Shown: one piece after another, positions 54,863 through 63,085 of the stretch | Numbering within the stretch: the stretch's first letter is position 1 | Layout of the letters: the number at the start of each line of letters is the position of its first letter | Origin: Sulfitobacter sp. M39 | GTDB taxonomy: Bacteria; Pseudomonadota; Alphaproteobacteria; Rhodobacterales; Rhodobacteraceae | Assembly (NCBI RefSeq): GCF_021735935.1 | Contig: NZ_WMDZ01000001.1 | Coordinates: 2,604,001 to 2,668,000 of the forward strand | Length of the DNA stretch: 64,000 bases | Reading direction: 5' to 3' | Notes under the pieces: generated by a model | What the model was told of the DNA's origin: nothing | Seen by the model: the letters and a program-made list of their open reading frames with translations, nothing else | The model's database searches: none | Position numbers and translations under genes: made by a program

Positions 54863-56683
54863 ATGTTTCAACTGCCCGTCCCCGTCCTTGATGCCAACGC
54901 CGGTTCCGGGGCCTCTGCCTTCGGCAAGCTGCCTGAATGGAATCTTGACGATCTGTACACCGGTGAAGACGCCCCCGAGCTCAAGCGCGATCTGGACTGG
55001 CTTGAAGAGGCCTGCCGCAGCTTTGCCGAAGATTACGAAGGCAAACTGGCCGAACTGGATGCGAACGAGCTGCTGGAATGTGTGCTGCGCAATGAGAAGA
55101 TCAACCAGATCGCCGGGCGCATCATGTCTTACGCGGGGCTGCGCTATTACCAGCTGACCACGGATTCCGGCCGTGTGAAATTCATGTCGGACGCGCAGGA
55201 AAAAATCACCAACTTCACCACGCCGCTGGTCTTCTTCACGCTGGAACTGAACCGGCTGGAGGATGATCACCTTGCCAACCTGCTGAGCCAAAAAGCGGAT
55301 CTGGCGCGGTATAAGCCGGTGTTCGACCGTATCCGCGCGATGAAAGATTACCAGCTTTCCGACGAGATGGAGAAGTTTCTGCACGATCTGAGCGTCGTCG
55401 GCGACGCATGGGAACGTCTGTTTGATGAAACCATCGCCGGGCTGGAATTCGAGGTGAACGACGAGCCGCTGAACATCGAAGGCGTGCTGAACCTGCTGAC
55501 CGACCCGTCGCGTGATCTGCGCGAAGCCGCGGCGCGCGAATTGGCAGATGTGTTTCAGGCCAATATCCGTACCTTTGCCCGCGTGCACAACACCCAAGCC
55601 AAGGAGAAAGAGGTCATCGACCGCTGGCGCGGGATGCCCACACCGCAAACCGGCCGCCACCTGTCGAACCACGTCGAACCCGAGGTCGTCGAAGCGCTGC
55701 GCGATGCGGTGGTCAACGCCTACCCCAAGCTCAGCCACCGTTACTACGAACTGAAGCGCAAATGGCTGGGCCTCGACACCATGCAGGTCTGGGACCGCAA
55801 CGCGCCCCTGCCGATGGAAGACCCCAAGACCGTCAGCTGGGAACAGGCCGAAAAGACCGTCATGGACGCCTATAACGCCTTCGATCCCCGTATGGGCGAG
55901 ATCGCGGCCCCCTTCTTTACCGAAGGTTGGATCGATGCGGGCGTCAAACCGGGGAAAGCTCCCGGTGCATTTGCCCACCCCACCGTGACCGATGTGCACC
56001 CTTATGTGATGCTTAACTACTTGGGCAAACCGCGCGACGTGATGACACTGGCCCATGAGCTGGGCCACGGCGTGCATCAGGTGCTGGCCGCTGGTCAGGG
56101 CGAGATGTTATCGTCCACACCGCTGACCTTGGCCGAAACCGCCTCTGTCTTTGGCGAGATGCTGACCTTCCGCAAGATGCTGGACGGGGCCAAAACCAAT
56201 GCCGAGCGCAAAGTGCTGCTGGCCGGCAAGGTCGAGGATATGATCAACACGGTCGTGCGCCAGATCGCTTTCTATGATTTCGAATGCAAACTGCACGACG
56301 CCCGCCGTGGTGGAGAGCTGACACCCGACGATATCAACGCGTTGTGGATGTCGGTGCAGGGCGAGAGCCTTGGGCCAGCGTTTGAGTTCATGGACGGCTA
56401 CGAGACCTTCTGGGCCTATATCCCCCACTTCGTCCATTCGCCCTTCTATGTCTATGCCTACGCCTTCGGCGACGGCTTGGTAAACGCGCTGTATGCGGTC
56501 TACGAAGAAGGCGAGCCGGGTTTTGAGGACAAGTATTTCGATATGCTGAAAGCGGGCGGATCGAAGCACCACAAGGAGCTTCTGGCCCCCTTCGGACTGG
56601 ATGCCTCTGACCCCGCGTTCTGGGATAAGGGCCTGTCGATGATTTCGGGCTTCATTGATGAGCTGGAAGCGATGGAGGATTGA
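54863..56683 (+). CDS. pepF: Oligoendopeptidase F (M3 metallopeptidase)
   Basis: A 606-residue cytoplasmic zinc peptidase that cuts short peptides. The HExxH site is LAHELGHGVHQ (H398), with the downstream glutamate in SLTLAETASVFGEML. Other PepF features: LPEWNLDDLYTGEDAPE near the start and HSPFYVYAYAFGDGLVNALYAVY. Length is normal. GAGG precedes the start. A hairpin terminator follows a repeat box. Confidence 0.94.
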   Translation: MFQLPVPVLDANAGSGASAFGKLPEWNLDDLYTGEDAPELKRDLDWLEEACRSFAEDYEGKLAELDANELLECVLRNEKINQIAGRIMSYAGLRYYQLTTDSGRVKFMSDAQEKITNFTTPLVFFTLELNRLEDDHLANLLSQKADLARYKPVFDRIRAMKDYQLSDEMEKFLHDLSVVGDAWERLFDETIAGLEFEVNDEPLNIEGVLNLLTDPSRDLREAAARELADVFQANIRTFARVHNTQAKEKEVIDRWRGMPTPQTGRHLSNHVEPEVVEALRDAVVNAYPKLSHRYYELKRKWLGLDTMQVWDRNAPLPMEDPKTVSWEQAEKTVMDAYNAFDPRMGEIAAPFFTEGWIDAGVKPGKAPGAFAHPTVTDVHPYVMLNYLGKPRDVMTLAHELGHGVHQVLAAGQGEMLSSTPLTLAETASVFGEMLTFRKMLDGAKTNAERKVLLAGKVEDMINTVVRQIAFYDFECKLHDARRGGELTPDDINALWMSVQGESLGPAFEFMDGYETFWAYIPHFVHSPFYVYAYAFGDGLVNALYAVYEEGEPGFEDKYFDMLKAGGSKHHKELLAPFGLDASDPAFWDKGLSMISGFIDELEAMED

Positions 56684-56713
56684 TCCTGCGGGAAGGCATA
56701 AGAGTTTAATGCC

Positions 56714-56743
56714 TTCGGCGAGGATTTAAGACCATTTGGAAAT
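56714..56743. repeat. Modular extragenic repeat, copy 3 (box only, inverted)
   Basis: Reads CGGCGAGGATTTAAGACC then ATTTGGAAA; its complement TTTCCAAATGG, TCTTAAATCCTCG matches the boxes at 33416, 2431 and 61120. It is followed by the pepF terminator hairpin rather than by the usual hairpins. Confidence 0.65.
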
Positions 56744-56747
56744 TGAG

Positions 56748-56777
56748 CGGGGCGGTGCAGATGCAGCGCCCCGTTTT
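56748..56777 (+). terminator. Terminator of pepF
   Basis: Stem CGGGGCG / CGCCCCG around a 12-nt loop, followed by TTTTGCTTTT on the plus strand; it lies between convergent pepF and the zinc-finger gene. Confidence 0.82.
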
Positions 56778-56785
56778 GCTTTTGG

Positions 56786-57055
56786 CTATTTCAGCTGGCT
56801 ATCTTTGCTGCCGCGACGGTTGATACCACCGCGGGCCTGCGCCAGACCGTCCCGTTCGCGCACGCAATCAATGCAGAGCTTTACGCCAGGCAAGGCTTGG
56901 CGGCGCGCCTCGGGAATCGGTTCTTCGCATTCGGCGCAATGGGTGCGGCTTTCGCCCTGCGGGGCCTTGCGCGCCTTGAGGCGGGCCAGTTCATCGTTGA
57001 TCGATGCTTCGATCTGTTCACTGACAGCGCCGTCTTTCGCCCATCCTCCAGCCAT
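56786..57055 (-). CDS. DksA/TraR-type C4 zinc-finger protein
   Basis: An 89-residue small DksA-like protein. The four-cysteine zinc finger is CAECEEPIPEARRQALPGVKLCIDC, with the family pattern of a short coiled segment before it (NDELARLKARKAPQGES). Such short TraR-like proteins can enter the RNA polymerase secondary channel, but the acidic tip of full DksA coiled coils is not apparent, so activity is uncertain. AGGGGGACG precedes the start. Confidence 0.85.
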   Translation of the reverse strand: MAGGWAKDGAVSEQIEASINDELARLKARKAPQGESRTHCAECEEPIPEARRQALPGVKLCIDCVRERDGLAQARGGINRRGSKDSQLK

Positions 57056-57107
57056 GATCGTCCCCCTTGCGTGTTACGCCTTATACTTAGGGCGCACGTG
57101 CCAAGGC

Positions 57108-58073
57108 TCAACCCCCGGCGGCAAAGGCCATATCCGTCATGCGCTGCGTGCCGCGGCTGAATTCAAGCGGACAGGGATAGGCCTTACCCTCGGTCACTGA
57201 CGCGCCAAAGTTTTCGACCTGCTGCACATAGTGGTTTACGCCGGGGAAGCGTTCGACGGTGGTGCTGTTCTGTGTGGTCTCAAGATACAGCTCGGCTTGG
57301 GAATAGACCGTCGGGTTGAACGGGCAGGTCAGACGCAGGATGCCTTTTTCGCCGTGGAGAATGACCTGCTGAAACGGGAACATGCGCATGGACACGGTTG
57401 CGGACAGGTCAAACCCGTCAAAGCGGGCCGCGACCTGCGCGAAGACATCGACATCGTTTTCATAGTCGATCTTGGCATGGGGGATCGCGATAGGTTCCTG
57501 CCCCGTAACGAAACGGGTGCAGCCGAAGGCATATGTGCCGATGTCCGGCAGCACGCCCCCACCTGCCTTGGGGTCGTTGCGGATGTTGCCGGTATCGTCG
57601 TTGAAGAACGAGAAGTTGACCGCCACGTGGCGCAGACGCCCCAAGCTGCCCGATTGCACAATCTCTCGCGCGCGTATCCATTGGGGGTGGTGGACAATCA
57701 TGAAGGCTTCGGCCGCGAGCAGGCCCGCGGCATCGCGTGCGGCGATCAATTGATCATAGTCTTGCGCCTGCATCGCCATCGGCTTTTCACATAAGACATG
57801 TTTACCCGCCTTCAGCGCCTTGAGCGTCCATTCCACATGCAAATGATTGGGCAACGGGATGTAGACCGCGTCGATATCCGGATCGGCGAGCAGCGCCTCG
57901 TAGCTGCTGTGCACGGTAAGCTGCGGGGCAAAGGCCTGAAAGGGCGCGGCTTTGTCAGGATGAGATGTGGCGAGGGCAACCAGTTCGGCCCCTTTGGCCG
58001 CGTGGATGGCCGGGGCCATCTGTTCTTGTGCGAATTGGGCAGCCCCGAGGATGCCCCAGCGTAGCGTTTTCAT
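57108..58073 (-). CDS. Gfo/Idh/MocA-family oxidoreductase
   Basis: A 321-residue NAD(P)-dependent dehydrogenase of sugars, inositols or related compounds. The Rossmann start is LRWGILGAAQFAQEQMAPAI; the catalytic-lysine motif is GKHVLCEKPMAMQ; ADPDIDAVYIPLPNHLHVE and GGGVLPDIGTYAFG are further family features. The start at 58073 places the Rossmann strand at the N-terminus; the frame is open 38 codons upstream. Substrate unknown. It stands 130 nt beyond rpoH, which has its own terminator. Confidence 0.87.
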   Translation of the reverse strand: MKTLRWGILGAAQFAQEQMAPAIHAAKGAELVALATSHPDKAAPFQAFAPQLTVHSSYEALLADPDIDAVYIPLPNHLHVEWTLKALKAGKHVLCEKPMAMQAQDYDQLIAARDAAGLLAAEAFMIVHHPQWIRAREIVQSGSLGRLRHVAVNFSFFNDDTGNIRNDPKAGGGVLPDIGTYAFGCTRFVTGQEPIAIPHAKIDYENDVDVFAQVAARFDGFDLSATVSMRMFPFQQVILHGEKGILRLTCPFNPTVYSQAELYLETTQNSTTVERFPGVNHYVQQVENFGASVTEGKAYPCPLEFSRGTQRMTDMAFAAGG

Positions 58074-58141
58074 CGTGATCCCCTGATGTTTGGTGTCGCG
58101 CGACTGTAGGGGGAGCCGCGGCAGAGCATCAAGGGGCGCAT

Positions 58142-58177
58142 AAAAAATCCCCGCAAAGCGACGCGCTTTGCGGGGAT
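58142..58177 (-). terminator. Rho-independent terminator of rpoH
   Basis: A perfect 14-bp stem ATCCCCGCAAAGCG / CGCTTTGCGGGGAT, 25 nt past the rpoH stop, with TTTTTT following on the minus strand. Confidence 0.92.
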
Positions 58178-58202
58178 CAATATTCAAAACCGTGGCTGGC
58201 GA

Positions 58203-59099
58203 TCAGGCGGTGCCCATCAGACCCTTTTCACGGGCGAGATCGCGCATGCGTTTCTGCAGCTTTTCAAAGGCGCGCACCTCGATCTGGCGGATACGCTCGC
58301 GGCTGACGTCGTACTGGCTGCTCAGATCTTCGAGCGTGACCGTTTGGTCCGACAAGCGGCGTTGGGTCAGGATGTCTTTCTCGCGGTCATTCAGCACATC
58401 GAGCGCCTCTGCCAGCATCTCGCGGCGGGTTTCCAGCTCGTCACGTTCCTCATAGTCGGTGGCCTGGTCGGCGTCTTCGTCTTCCAGCCAGTCCTGCCAC
58501 TGCATCGTCCCCTCGCCTTCGGAGCCGACCGTGGCGTTCAAGGACGCATCACCGCCCGACATACGGCGGTTCATGGAGATGACTTCGGTTTCAGTCACGC
58601 CCAAGTCCGTCGCAATACGTTTGACGTTATCGGGGTGCAGATCGCCTTCTTCCAGCGCGCCGATACGGTTCTTGGCCTTGCGCAGGTTGAAGAACAATTT
58701 CTTCTGCCCCGAGGTCGTGCCCAGCTTCACCAGCGACCACGACCGCAGGATATATTCTTGGATCGAAGCGCGGATCCACCACATGGCGTAGGTCGCCAGA
58801 CGGAAGCCTTTTTCGGGGTCGAAGCGTTTGACCGCCTGCATCAGGCCGACGTTGGCTTCTGAAATCACCTCTGCCTGCGGCAGACCGTAGCCGCGATAGC
58901 CCATAGCGATCTTGGCCGCCAAACGCAGGTGCGATGTGACCATACGGTGCGCCGCTTTGGTGTCTTGTTCTTCGACCCACCGTTTGGCGAGCATGTATTC
59001 TTCTTCCGGCTCCAACAGGGGAAACTTGCGGATTTCCTGCATATAGCGGTTCAATCCGCCTTCCGGTGTTGGCGCTGGCAGATTTGCGTAATTAGCCAT
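58203..59099 (-). CDS. rpoH: RNA polymerase sigma-32 factor
   Basis: A 298-residue heat-shock sigma factor. Region 2.1-2.4 includes HRMVTSHLRLAAKIAMGYRGYGLP, the core-binding GLMQAVKRFDPEKGFRLATYAMWWIRASIQEYILRSWSLVK; region 4.2 is DREKDILTQRRLSDQTVTLEDLSSQYDVSRERIRQIEVRAFEKL. The RpoH box region QKKLFFNLRKAKNRIG is present. Alphaproteobacteria often carry more than one rpoH; which paralogue this is cannot be told. The start MANYANLP at 59099 has AAGGG 6 nt upstream. Confidence 0.95.
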   Translation of the reverse strand: MANYANLPAPTPEGGLNRYMQEIRKFPLLEPEEEYMLAKRWVEEQDTKAAHRMVTSHLRLAAKIAMGYRGYGLPQAEVISEANVGLMQAVKRFDPEKGFRLATYAMWWIRASIQEYILRSWSLVKLGTTSGQKKLFFNLRKAKNRIGALEEGDLHPDNVKRIATDLGVTETEVISMNRRMSGGDASLNATVGSEGEGTMQWQDWLEDEDADQATDYEERDELETRREMLAEALDVLNDREKDILTQRRLSDQTVTLEDLSSQYDVSRERIRQIEVRAFEKLQKRMRDLAREKGLMGTA

Positions 59100-59265
59100 C
59101 TTTGTCCCTTTCCCCAATTTCCGGGGCCCATGTTATTTGGATTAACATAGATATGGAGAGGACCCCGCTCCGTTTCAAGTGTCCAGCCTAACGCATGGGA
59201 CGGTGAATTGGGCCCAATAATCCTTAAAAAACCGTTTTACTACAGGTCGATCACACAACTGTGCA

Positions 59266-60300
59266 CTAGTGCAAGTCGTAGCCCACGGCCCCAAGCAGGT
59301 CGGTCATGTCGCCGGGCAGCGGCGCTTCGAAGCGTACGTAGTCGCCCGTGACCGGATGATCGAACCCCAGTACCGCCGCATGCAGGGCCTGGCGCGGAAA
59401 GCTGCGCACCGCTTCGGCGGCGGTGTCAGAGACCGCGCCTTTTGCGAGCTTACGTTTGCCACCGTAGGTCGGATCGCCCACCAATGCGTGACCGGCATGG
59501 GCCATATGCACCCTGATCTGATGGGTACGGCCGGTTTCAAGCCAGCATTCCATCAGCGCCAGAACCTCTGGATTGCCAAGCCGCGCAACGGTGCGCGCAC
59601 GGGTCACGGCGTGGCGGCCGCCCTGAAAGAACACGGCCTGACGCTGGCGGTCGGTGCGATGACGCGCAAGCTGCGTGGTGAGCTTGAGGATATTGCCCGG
59701 CTCGAAACTGGCCCCTTTCACCCCCCGTAGGCGCGGATCGTTGGCATCCGGCACGCCGTAGACCAAGGCCTGATAATAGCGCTCAACGGTGTGTTTCTCG
59801 AACTGTTTGGCCAGCCCGTGGTGGGCTGCGTCAGACTTGGCGACAACCAGCAGACCAGAGGTATCCTTGTCGATCCGGTGCACGATGCCTGGACGTTTCA
59901 TGCCGCCCACCCCCGACAGATCATCGCCGCAATGGGCCAGCAGCGCATTGACCAACGTCCCCGACGGGCTGCCCGGCGCAGGGTGAACCACCATGCCTGC
60001 GGGCTTGTTGATCACGATCAGATCCGCGTCTTCAAAGACGACCTCCAACGGGATTTCCTCGGCGAGGATATGACTGTCTTCGGCCTCTTCCACATCGACG
60101 GTGATCTGCTGCCCCGCTTCGGCACGGCTGCGCGGATCGGTTACCACTGTTCCGTCAACCCGCACGGCACCTTGTTCCAGCAAACGCCCCAGTCGTGTGC
60201 GCGACAGGTTCGCATCCTCTGGTACATCGCGCGCAAGCGCCTTATCAAGGCGAGGTGGCGGGCTGTCCGCGATGGTAAACGTAATTTGACGGTGCGACAT
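59266..60300 (-). CDS. rluD: 23S rRNA pseudouridine synthase RluD
   Basis: A 344-residue synthase of the RluA/RluD family. An N-terminal S4 domain (LSRTRLGRLLEQGAVRVDGTVVTDPRSRAEAGQ) precedes the catalytic domain with the aspartate in GIVHRIDKDTSGLLVVAKSD; GRTHQIRVHMAHAGHALVGDPTYGG is the RluA-type motif III. With the S4 domain, RluD (positions 1911, 1915, 1917) is more likely than RluC. The start codon overlaps the divergent DUF6476 start in CATG. RpoH is downstream. Confidence 0.9.
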   Translation of the reverse strand: MSHRQITFTIADSPPPRLDKALARDVPEDANLSRTRLGRLLEQGAVRVDGTVVTDPRSRAEAGQQITVDVEEAEDSHILAEEIPLEVVFEDADLIVINKPAGMVVHPAPGSPSGTLVNALLAHCGDDLSGVGGMKRPGIVHRIDKDTSGLLVVAKSDAAHHGLAKQFEKHTVERYYQALVYGVPDANDPRLRGVKGASFEPGNILKLTTQLARHRTDRQRQAVFFQGGRHAVTRARTVARLGNPEVLALMECWLETGRTHQIRVHMAHAGHALVGDPTYGGKRKLAKGAVSDTAAEAVRSFPRQALHAAVLGFDHPVTGDYVRFEAPLPGDMTDLLGAVGYDLH

Positions 60301-60583
60301 GACTGATCCTTCCGAGCCCCCGAACATCAAATTCCTGCGGCGGCTGGTGACGGTGCTGACCGCCACAATGATTTTCGGCCTTCTAGTCGTGATCGGGCTA
60401 CTTGTCATCCGCTTCTCGAACAAGAGCCCCGATTTACCGGCCTCTATCACCCTGCCCGACGGCGAAAAAGCGGTGACCTTCACCCAAGGCCCCGACTGGT
60501 ATGCTGTGGTGACGCAGGAAGATGTGATTCTGATCTTTGACCGGATGACAGGCGAGCTGCGTCAGAGCGTTACGATCGAGTAA
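60299..60583 (+). CDS. DUF6476 family small membrane protein
   Basis: A 94-residue protein with one transmembrane helix at about residues 18-40 (LVTVLTATMIFGLLVVIGLLVIRF) and a C-terminal periplasmic domain LPDGEKAVTFTQGPDWYAVVT, ending FDRMTGELRQSVTIE. This pattern matches a small Rhodobacterales family without known function. It shares a CATG with rluD: both genes start on that palindrome, in opposite directions. Confidence 0.85.
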   Translation: MTDPSEPPNIKFLRRLVTVLTATMIFGLLVVIGLLVIRFSNKSPDLPASITLPDGEKAVTFTQGPDWYAVVTQEDVILIFDRMTGELRQSVTIE

Positions 60584-60657
60584 CGCGCGCAGCCTATGCG
60601 CCACAGTGTCGAGGCAAGGCGCACAAATACATCACGCCAATCAGACATATGGTCTAA

Positions 60658-60676
60658 TTTTTTTTTTGGGGGGGGG
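60658..60676. repeat. Adjacent homopolymers T10-G9
   Basis: A run of ten T followed by nine G, 2 nt beyond the 3' end of tRNA-His. Such runs are prone to slippage and to sequencing error; length should be treated as provisional. Confidence 0.8.
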
Positions 60677-60678
60677 AG

Positions 60679-60755
60679 TGGTACCACCTCCTGGTCTCGA
60701 ACCAGGGACCTCCTGATCCACAATCAGGCGCTCTAACCAACTGAGCTAAGGCGGC
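60679..60755 (-). tRNA. tRNA-His (anticodon GTG)
   Basis: A 77-nt tRNA with CCA encoded: acceptor GCCGCCT / AGGTGGT, anticodon loop TTGTGGA (anticodon GTG) on stem CCTGA/TCAGG, T-arm CCTGG-TTCGAGA-CCAGG. Discriminator base is A and the base before the acceptor is T, so no G-1 is encoded, which is the known exceptional state in alphaproteobacteria, with a matching histidyl-tRNA synthetase. Confidence 0.95.
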
Positions 60756-60903
60756 ACTGCGGTCGATCTAGCGTTCATGAAAAAGGAATGCAAGCACATA
60801 TCCGTCGCAAACTTCGATTTGTCCTGCCGCAGGTGAGAATGGCAAAACTTGCCATTTCCAGCGCCGCAGGGTACGGGACCTGACACAGTTTCGGAGAAAC
60901 CTC

Positions 60904-61104
60904 ATGGGCATCGACACAGAACGCGACATTGAAGCCAACCTGCAAATCGGGCCAACCGATAAGGGCATGGTCCGGCTGTTCATCGAAGCGGAAGGCGGGA
61001 TCGAGATCCCGATGGATTTCACCACGGATGAAGCCGTTGAAATCGCGGAAGAGATTATGGCCGCGGCCCATCGTGCGGGCAAAGCTGGCAAGAACAAGCG
61101 CTAA
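60904..61104 (+). CDS. DUF6324 family small protein
   Basis: A 66-residue conserved Rhodobacterales protein: TERDIEANLQIGPTDKGMVR and LFIEAEGGIEIPMDFTTDEA, then a helix EEIMAAAHRAGKAGKNKR. Acidic middle, basic tail; no signal or membrane segment. Function unknown. GGAG lies 8 nt before the start. Confidence 0.8.
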   Translation: MGIDTERDIEANLQIGPTDKGMVRLFIEAEGGIEIPMDFTTDEAVEIAEEIMAAAHRAGKAGKNKR

Positions 61105-61119
61105 GGCACGTTGCCCGGT

Positions 61120-61183
61120 CGGGATGGGGGCCAGCCCCCGCCGCGCCTTTGCGCGGCACCCCCGGGATATTTTCCATTTGGAA
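61120..61183. repeat. Modular extragenic repeat, copy 4 (inverted relative to copy 1)
   Basis: Order on the plus strand: CGGGAT, hairpin GGGGGC-CA-GCCCCC (61126-61139), hairpin CCGCGC-CTTT-GCGCGG (61141-61156), CCCCCGGGATATTTTCC, ATTTGGAA. Reverse-complemented, it reads in the same order as copy 1. It lies between the convergent DUF6324 and MmcB genes. Confidence 0.72.
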
Positions 61184-61195
61184 TATTGATGTCCC

Positions 61196-61663
61196 CTACC
61201 CCCACTGCGGCATGGCATGGGGGTCGCGCAACATATGCAGCCTGCGTGCGGCATGGGTGGCAAAGAGATGGGTCATCTTTTTGCGGCGCGCGGCAGCCAG
61301 TCGGGTTTCCGGTCCCATGCGCACAAGCTCTGCCCCGTAGCTGTCGCCGATGAACAGGCCAGTGTCCTCAGGCAGCAGGTCGATGTCGAAATCCGCATCC
61401 ACCGCCCAAAAGAATCTGTCGGCCCATTCGAGGTACCCTTCCCATTTGCTGTCGGACATGAAATCGGCGCGGCTGGATTTGCATTCGACGATCCAGATCT
61501 CCCCCTTGGGGCCAAGCGCCATCACATCCACCCGCAGGCCGCGCGTCGGCACCAGTTCCTCAACGCTCGCAAAACCGAGTGCGGCAAGCTGGCGGGTCAC
61601 ACCACGGGCAATCAGCTGTCCGGGTTGCAAGGTCGGGGCGGTCATCAGGTCAGTCTGGGTCAT
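61196..61663 (-). CDS. mmcB: MmcB-family DNA repair protein
   Basis: A 155-residue nuclease-fold protein. Motif: LVPTRGLRVDVMALGPKGEIWIVECKSSRADFMSDSKWEGYLEWADRFFWAVD, where D and ECK suit a PD-(D/E)xK-type centre. In Caulobacter mmcB is a member of the SOS response and helps in repair of mitomycin damage. No clear LexA box was located here. Two alternative ATG codons lie close together at its start. Confidence 0.85.
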   Translation of the reverse strand: MTQTDLMTAPTLQPGQLIARGVTRQLAALGFASVEELVPTRGLRVDVMALGPKGEIWIVECKSSRADFMSDSKWEGYLEWADRFFWAVDADFDIDLLPEDTGLFIGDSYGAELVRMGPETRLAAARRKKMTHLFATHAARRLHMLRDPHAMPQWG

Positions 61664-61756
61664 GGGTGCAATATGAACAATTCATGAACATCAGGCAAGC
61701 GCTTGGTAATCCGCAGCGCGCAACCTATCTAGTTCAAAAGAAAACAGGGTGGGCAT

Positions 61757-63085
61757 ATGGCGCGCGACGGCGAAAACTCGACACATCAGCAGCGCGGCAT
61801 CCGTTATGCCCGCGAACTCGAAGGGCATCTGGGCTGGCTTGATACATTCTCGGGCACAGCGCTTGGGGTGCTGGCGGTGGCGTCGGGCATCTACACCTAT
61901 CTTGGGGTCTCGTCCTTGCTAGATGACAATGGGGCGATGTCGGCCTTTGCCGCGATTGCCTATTCCGCTGCTGTGTCCGTGGGCATCTTTGTGTTCTGGT
62001 CCTATATGCTGCGTCTGTTTCCGGCGGTTCGTAGCGCCCGCGCGCGGGTCGGGCTGTTGGGGGCCATGTCGCTGGGAAGCGTCGCGATTATCGCCATGTC
62101 GAGCTGGCTGAACGCCGCCGCCCTTGCCGGATCTGCAGCGGTGGAACAGCATCTGGCCGAGACCGTGCAGGATTACCAAGGCTCGCTAGAGCGCGCGCAT
62201 GAGATCACCCTTTCCGCCCAAGGCTTGGAGCGGGACGTCGCCCGTGTGCGTCAAAGTTTCGAGGATCTGAGCGAACAGGAGGCCACGGGCGGACTGTCAG
62301 GCTTGGCCGGGCGTGGTGCCGTGTTTCGCGTGCTGCGGCAGAAATCGGCAGAGCTGTCCGGGCTGGAGGCACAAATCGCCACCCAGACCCCGCTGGTCAA
62401 TGACGCCTTTGTCGAGGGCAACCAGATTCTTAGCCGGATGCGCGCGCTGACGGTCGAACCCGGTCCGGTGGAAGCGCGATCGGTCGAATTTTCCGAACAG
62501 GCCGTACGGCTTGCCGGGTTGATCACGCGCTTGCGGCAACTGTCAGTCGCCCCGCTGGTCGAACGCGCCGCGCAGGATCTATCGGCCTCTGTCGTGCTGC
62601 CCGAACTGGATGGCAGCAGTGTCGAAGTGCGGGGCAATCAGGCCTCGACCATCAGTGCCGTGCTTGAGGTGCTGGCCCAACGTGCCGCCACACTGGAGCG
62701 CGCGGCCCAAGACGTGCTGGCCATGGCCCCGCCAACGGAGACGACCTACACCCCGATTTCCAGCGCCGATGCGGTGATCAAATACGCGCGCAACTTCGTG
62801 CCCTCCTGGGCTGGCGCGATTGCCATTGATCTGTTGCCCGCCGTGCTGGTCTTCATTCTCGCCATCACCCAAGGGGCGATCCGCGAAGGCCGCGAGGGCA
62901 GCGCGATCGAGGAAACACTCACCCTTGCCGAACTGCGAGCTGCGGTGCTGGCGATGCGTGACATGGATGCGGCGATGAAGGGCACATCTATTGATGAGGA
63001 CGCGCATGATGACCGCGATGACATTGCGCGCCATGATATCGTGACCGAGAACCCTGCCCTTAGCACGCCATCGAAAACCACATGA
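61757..63085 (+). CDS. Polytopic membrane protein with long periplasmic or cytosolic coiled coil, unknown
   Basis: A 442-residue protein not recognised as any named family. Hydrophobic helices at about 32-53 (GTALGVLAVASGIYTYLG), 62-84 (AAIAYSAAVSVGIFVFWSYM), and 96-118 (VGLLGAMSLGSVAIIAMSSW); a long helical, coiled-coil-like region about 125-330 (LAETVQDYQGSLERAHEITL, LERDVARVRQSFEDLSEQEA); and a fourth helix near 355-378 (WAGAIAIDLLPAVLVFILAI), followed by an acidic tail rich in D and E. A ClpP-like protease gene overlaps its end by 4 nt. The pair suggests a membrane scaffold and protease, by inference only. Confidence 0.6.
   Translation: MARDGENSTHQQRGIRYARELEGHLGWLDTFSGTALGVLAVASGIYTYLGVSSLLDDNGAMSAFAAIAYSAAVSVGIFVFWSYMLRLFPAVRSARARVGLLGAMSLGSVAIIAMSSWLNAAALAGSAAVEQHLAETVQDYQGSLERAHEITLSAQGLERDVARVRQSFEDLSEQEATGGLSGLAGRGAVFRVLRQKSAELSGLEAQIATQTPLVNDAFVEGNQILSRMRALTVEPGPVEARSVEFSEQAVRLAGLITRLRQLSVAPLVERAAQDLSASVVLPELDGSSVEVRGNQASTISAVLEVLAQRAATLERAAQDVLAMAPPTETTYTPISSADAVIKYARNFVPSWAGAIAIDLLPAVLVFILAITQGAIREGREGSAIEETLTLAELRAAVLAMRDMDAAMKGTSIDEDAHDDRDDIARHDIVTENPALSTPSKTT

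Noticed and set aside
54830..56077. A 415-codon open frame opposite pepF
   Set aside because: Antisense shadow; pepF carries the HExxH site and the family length.
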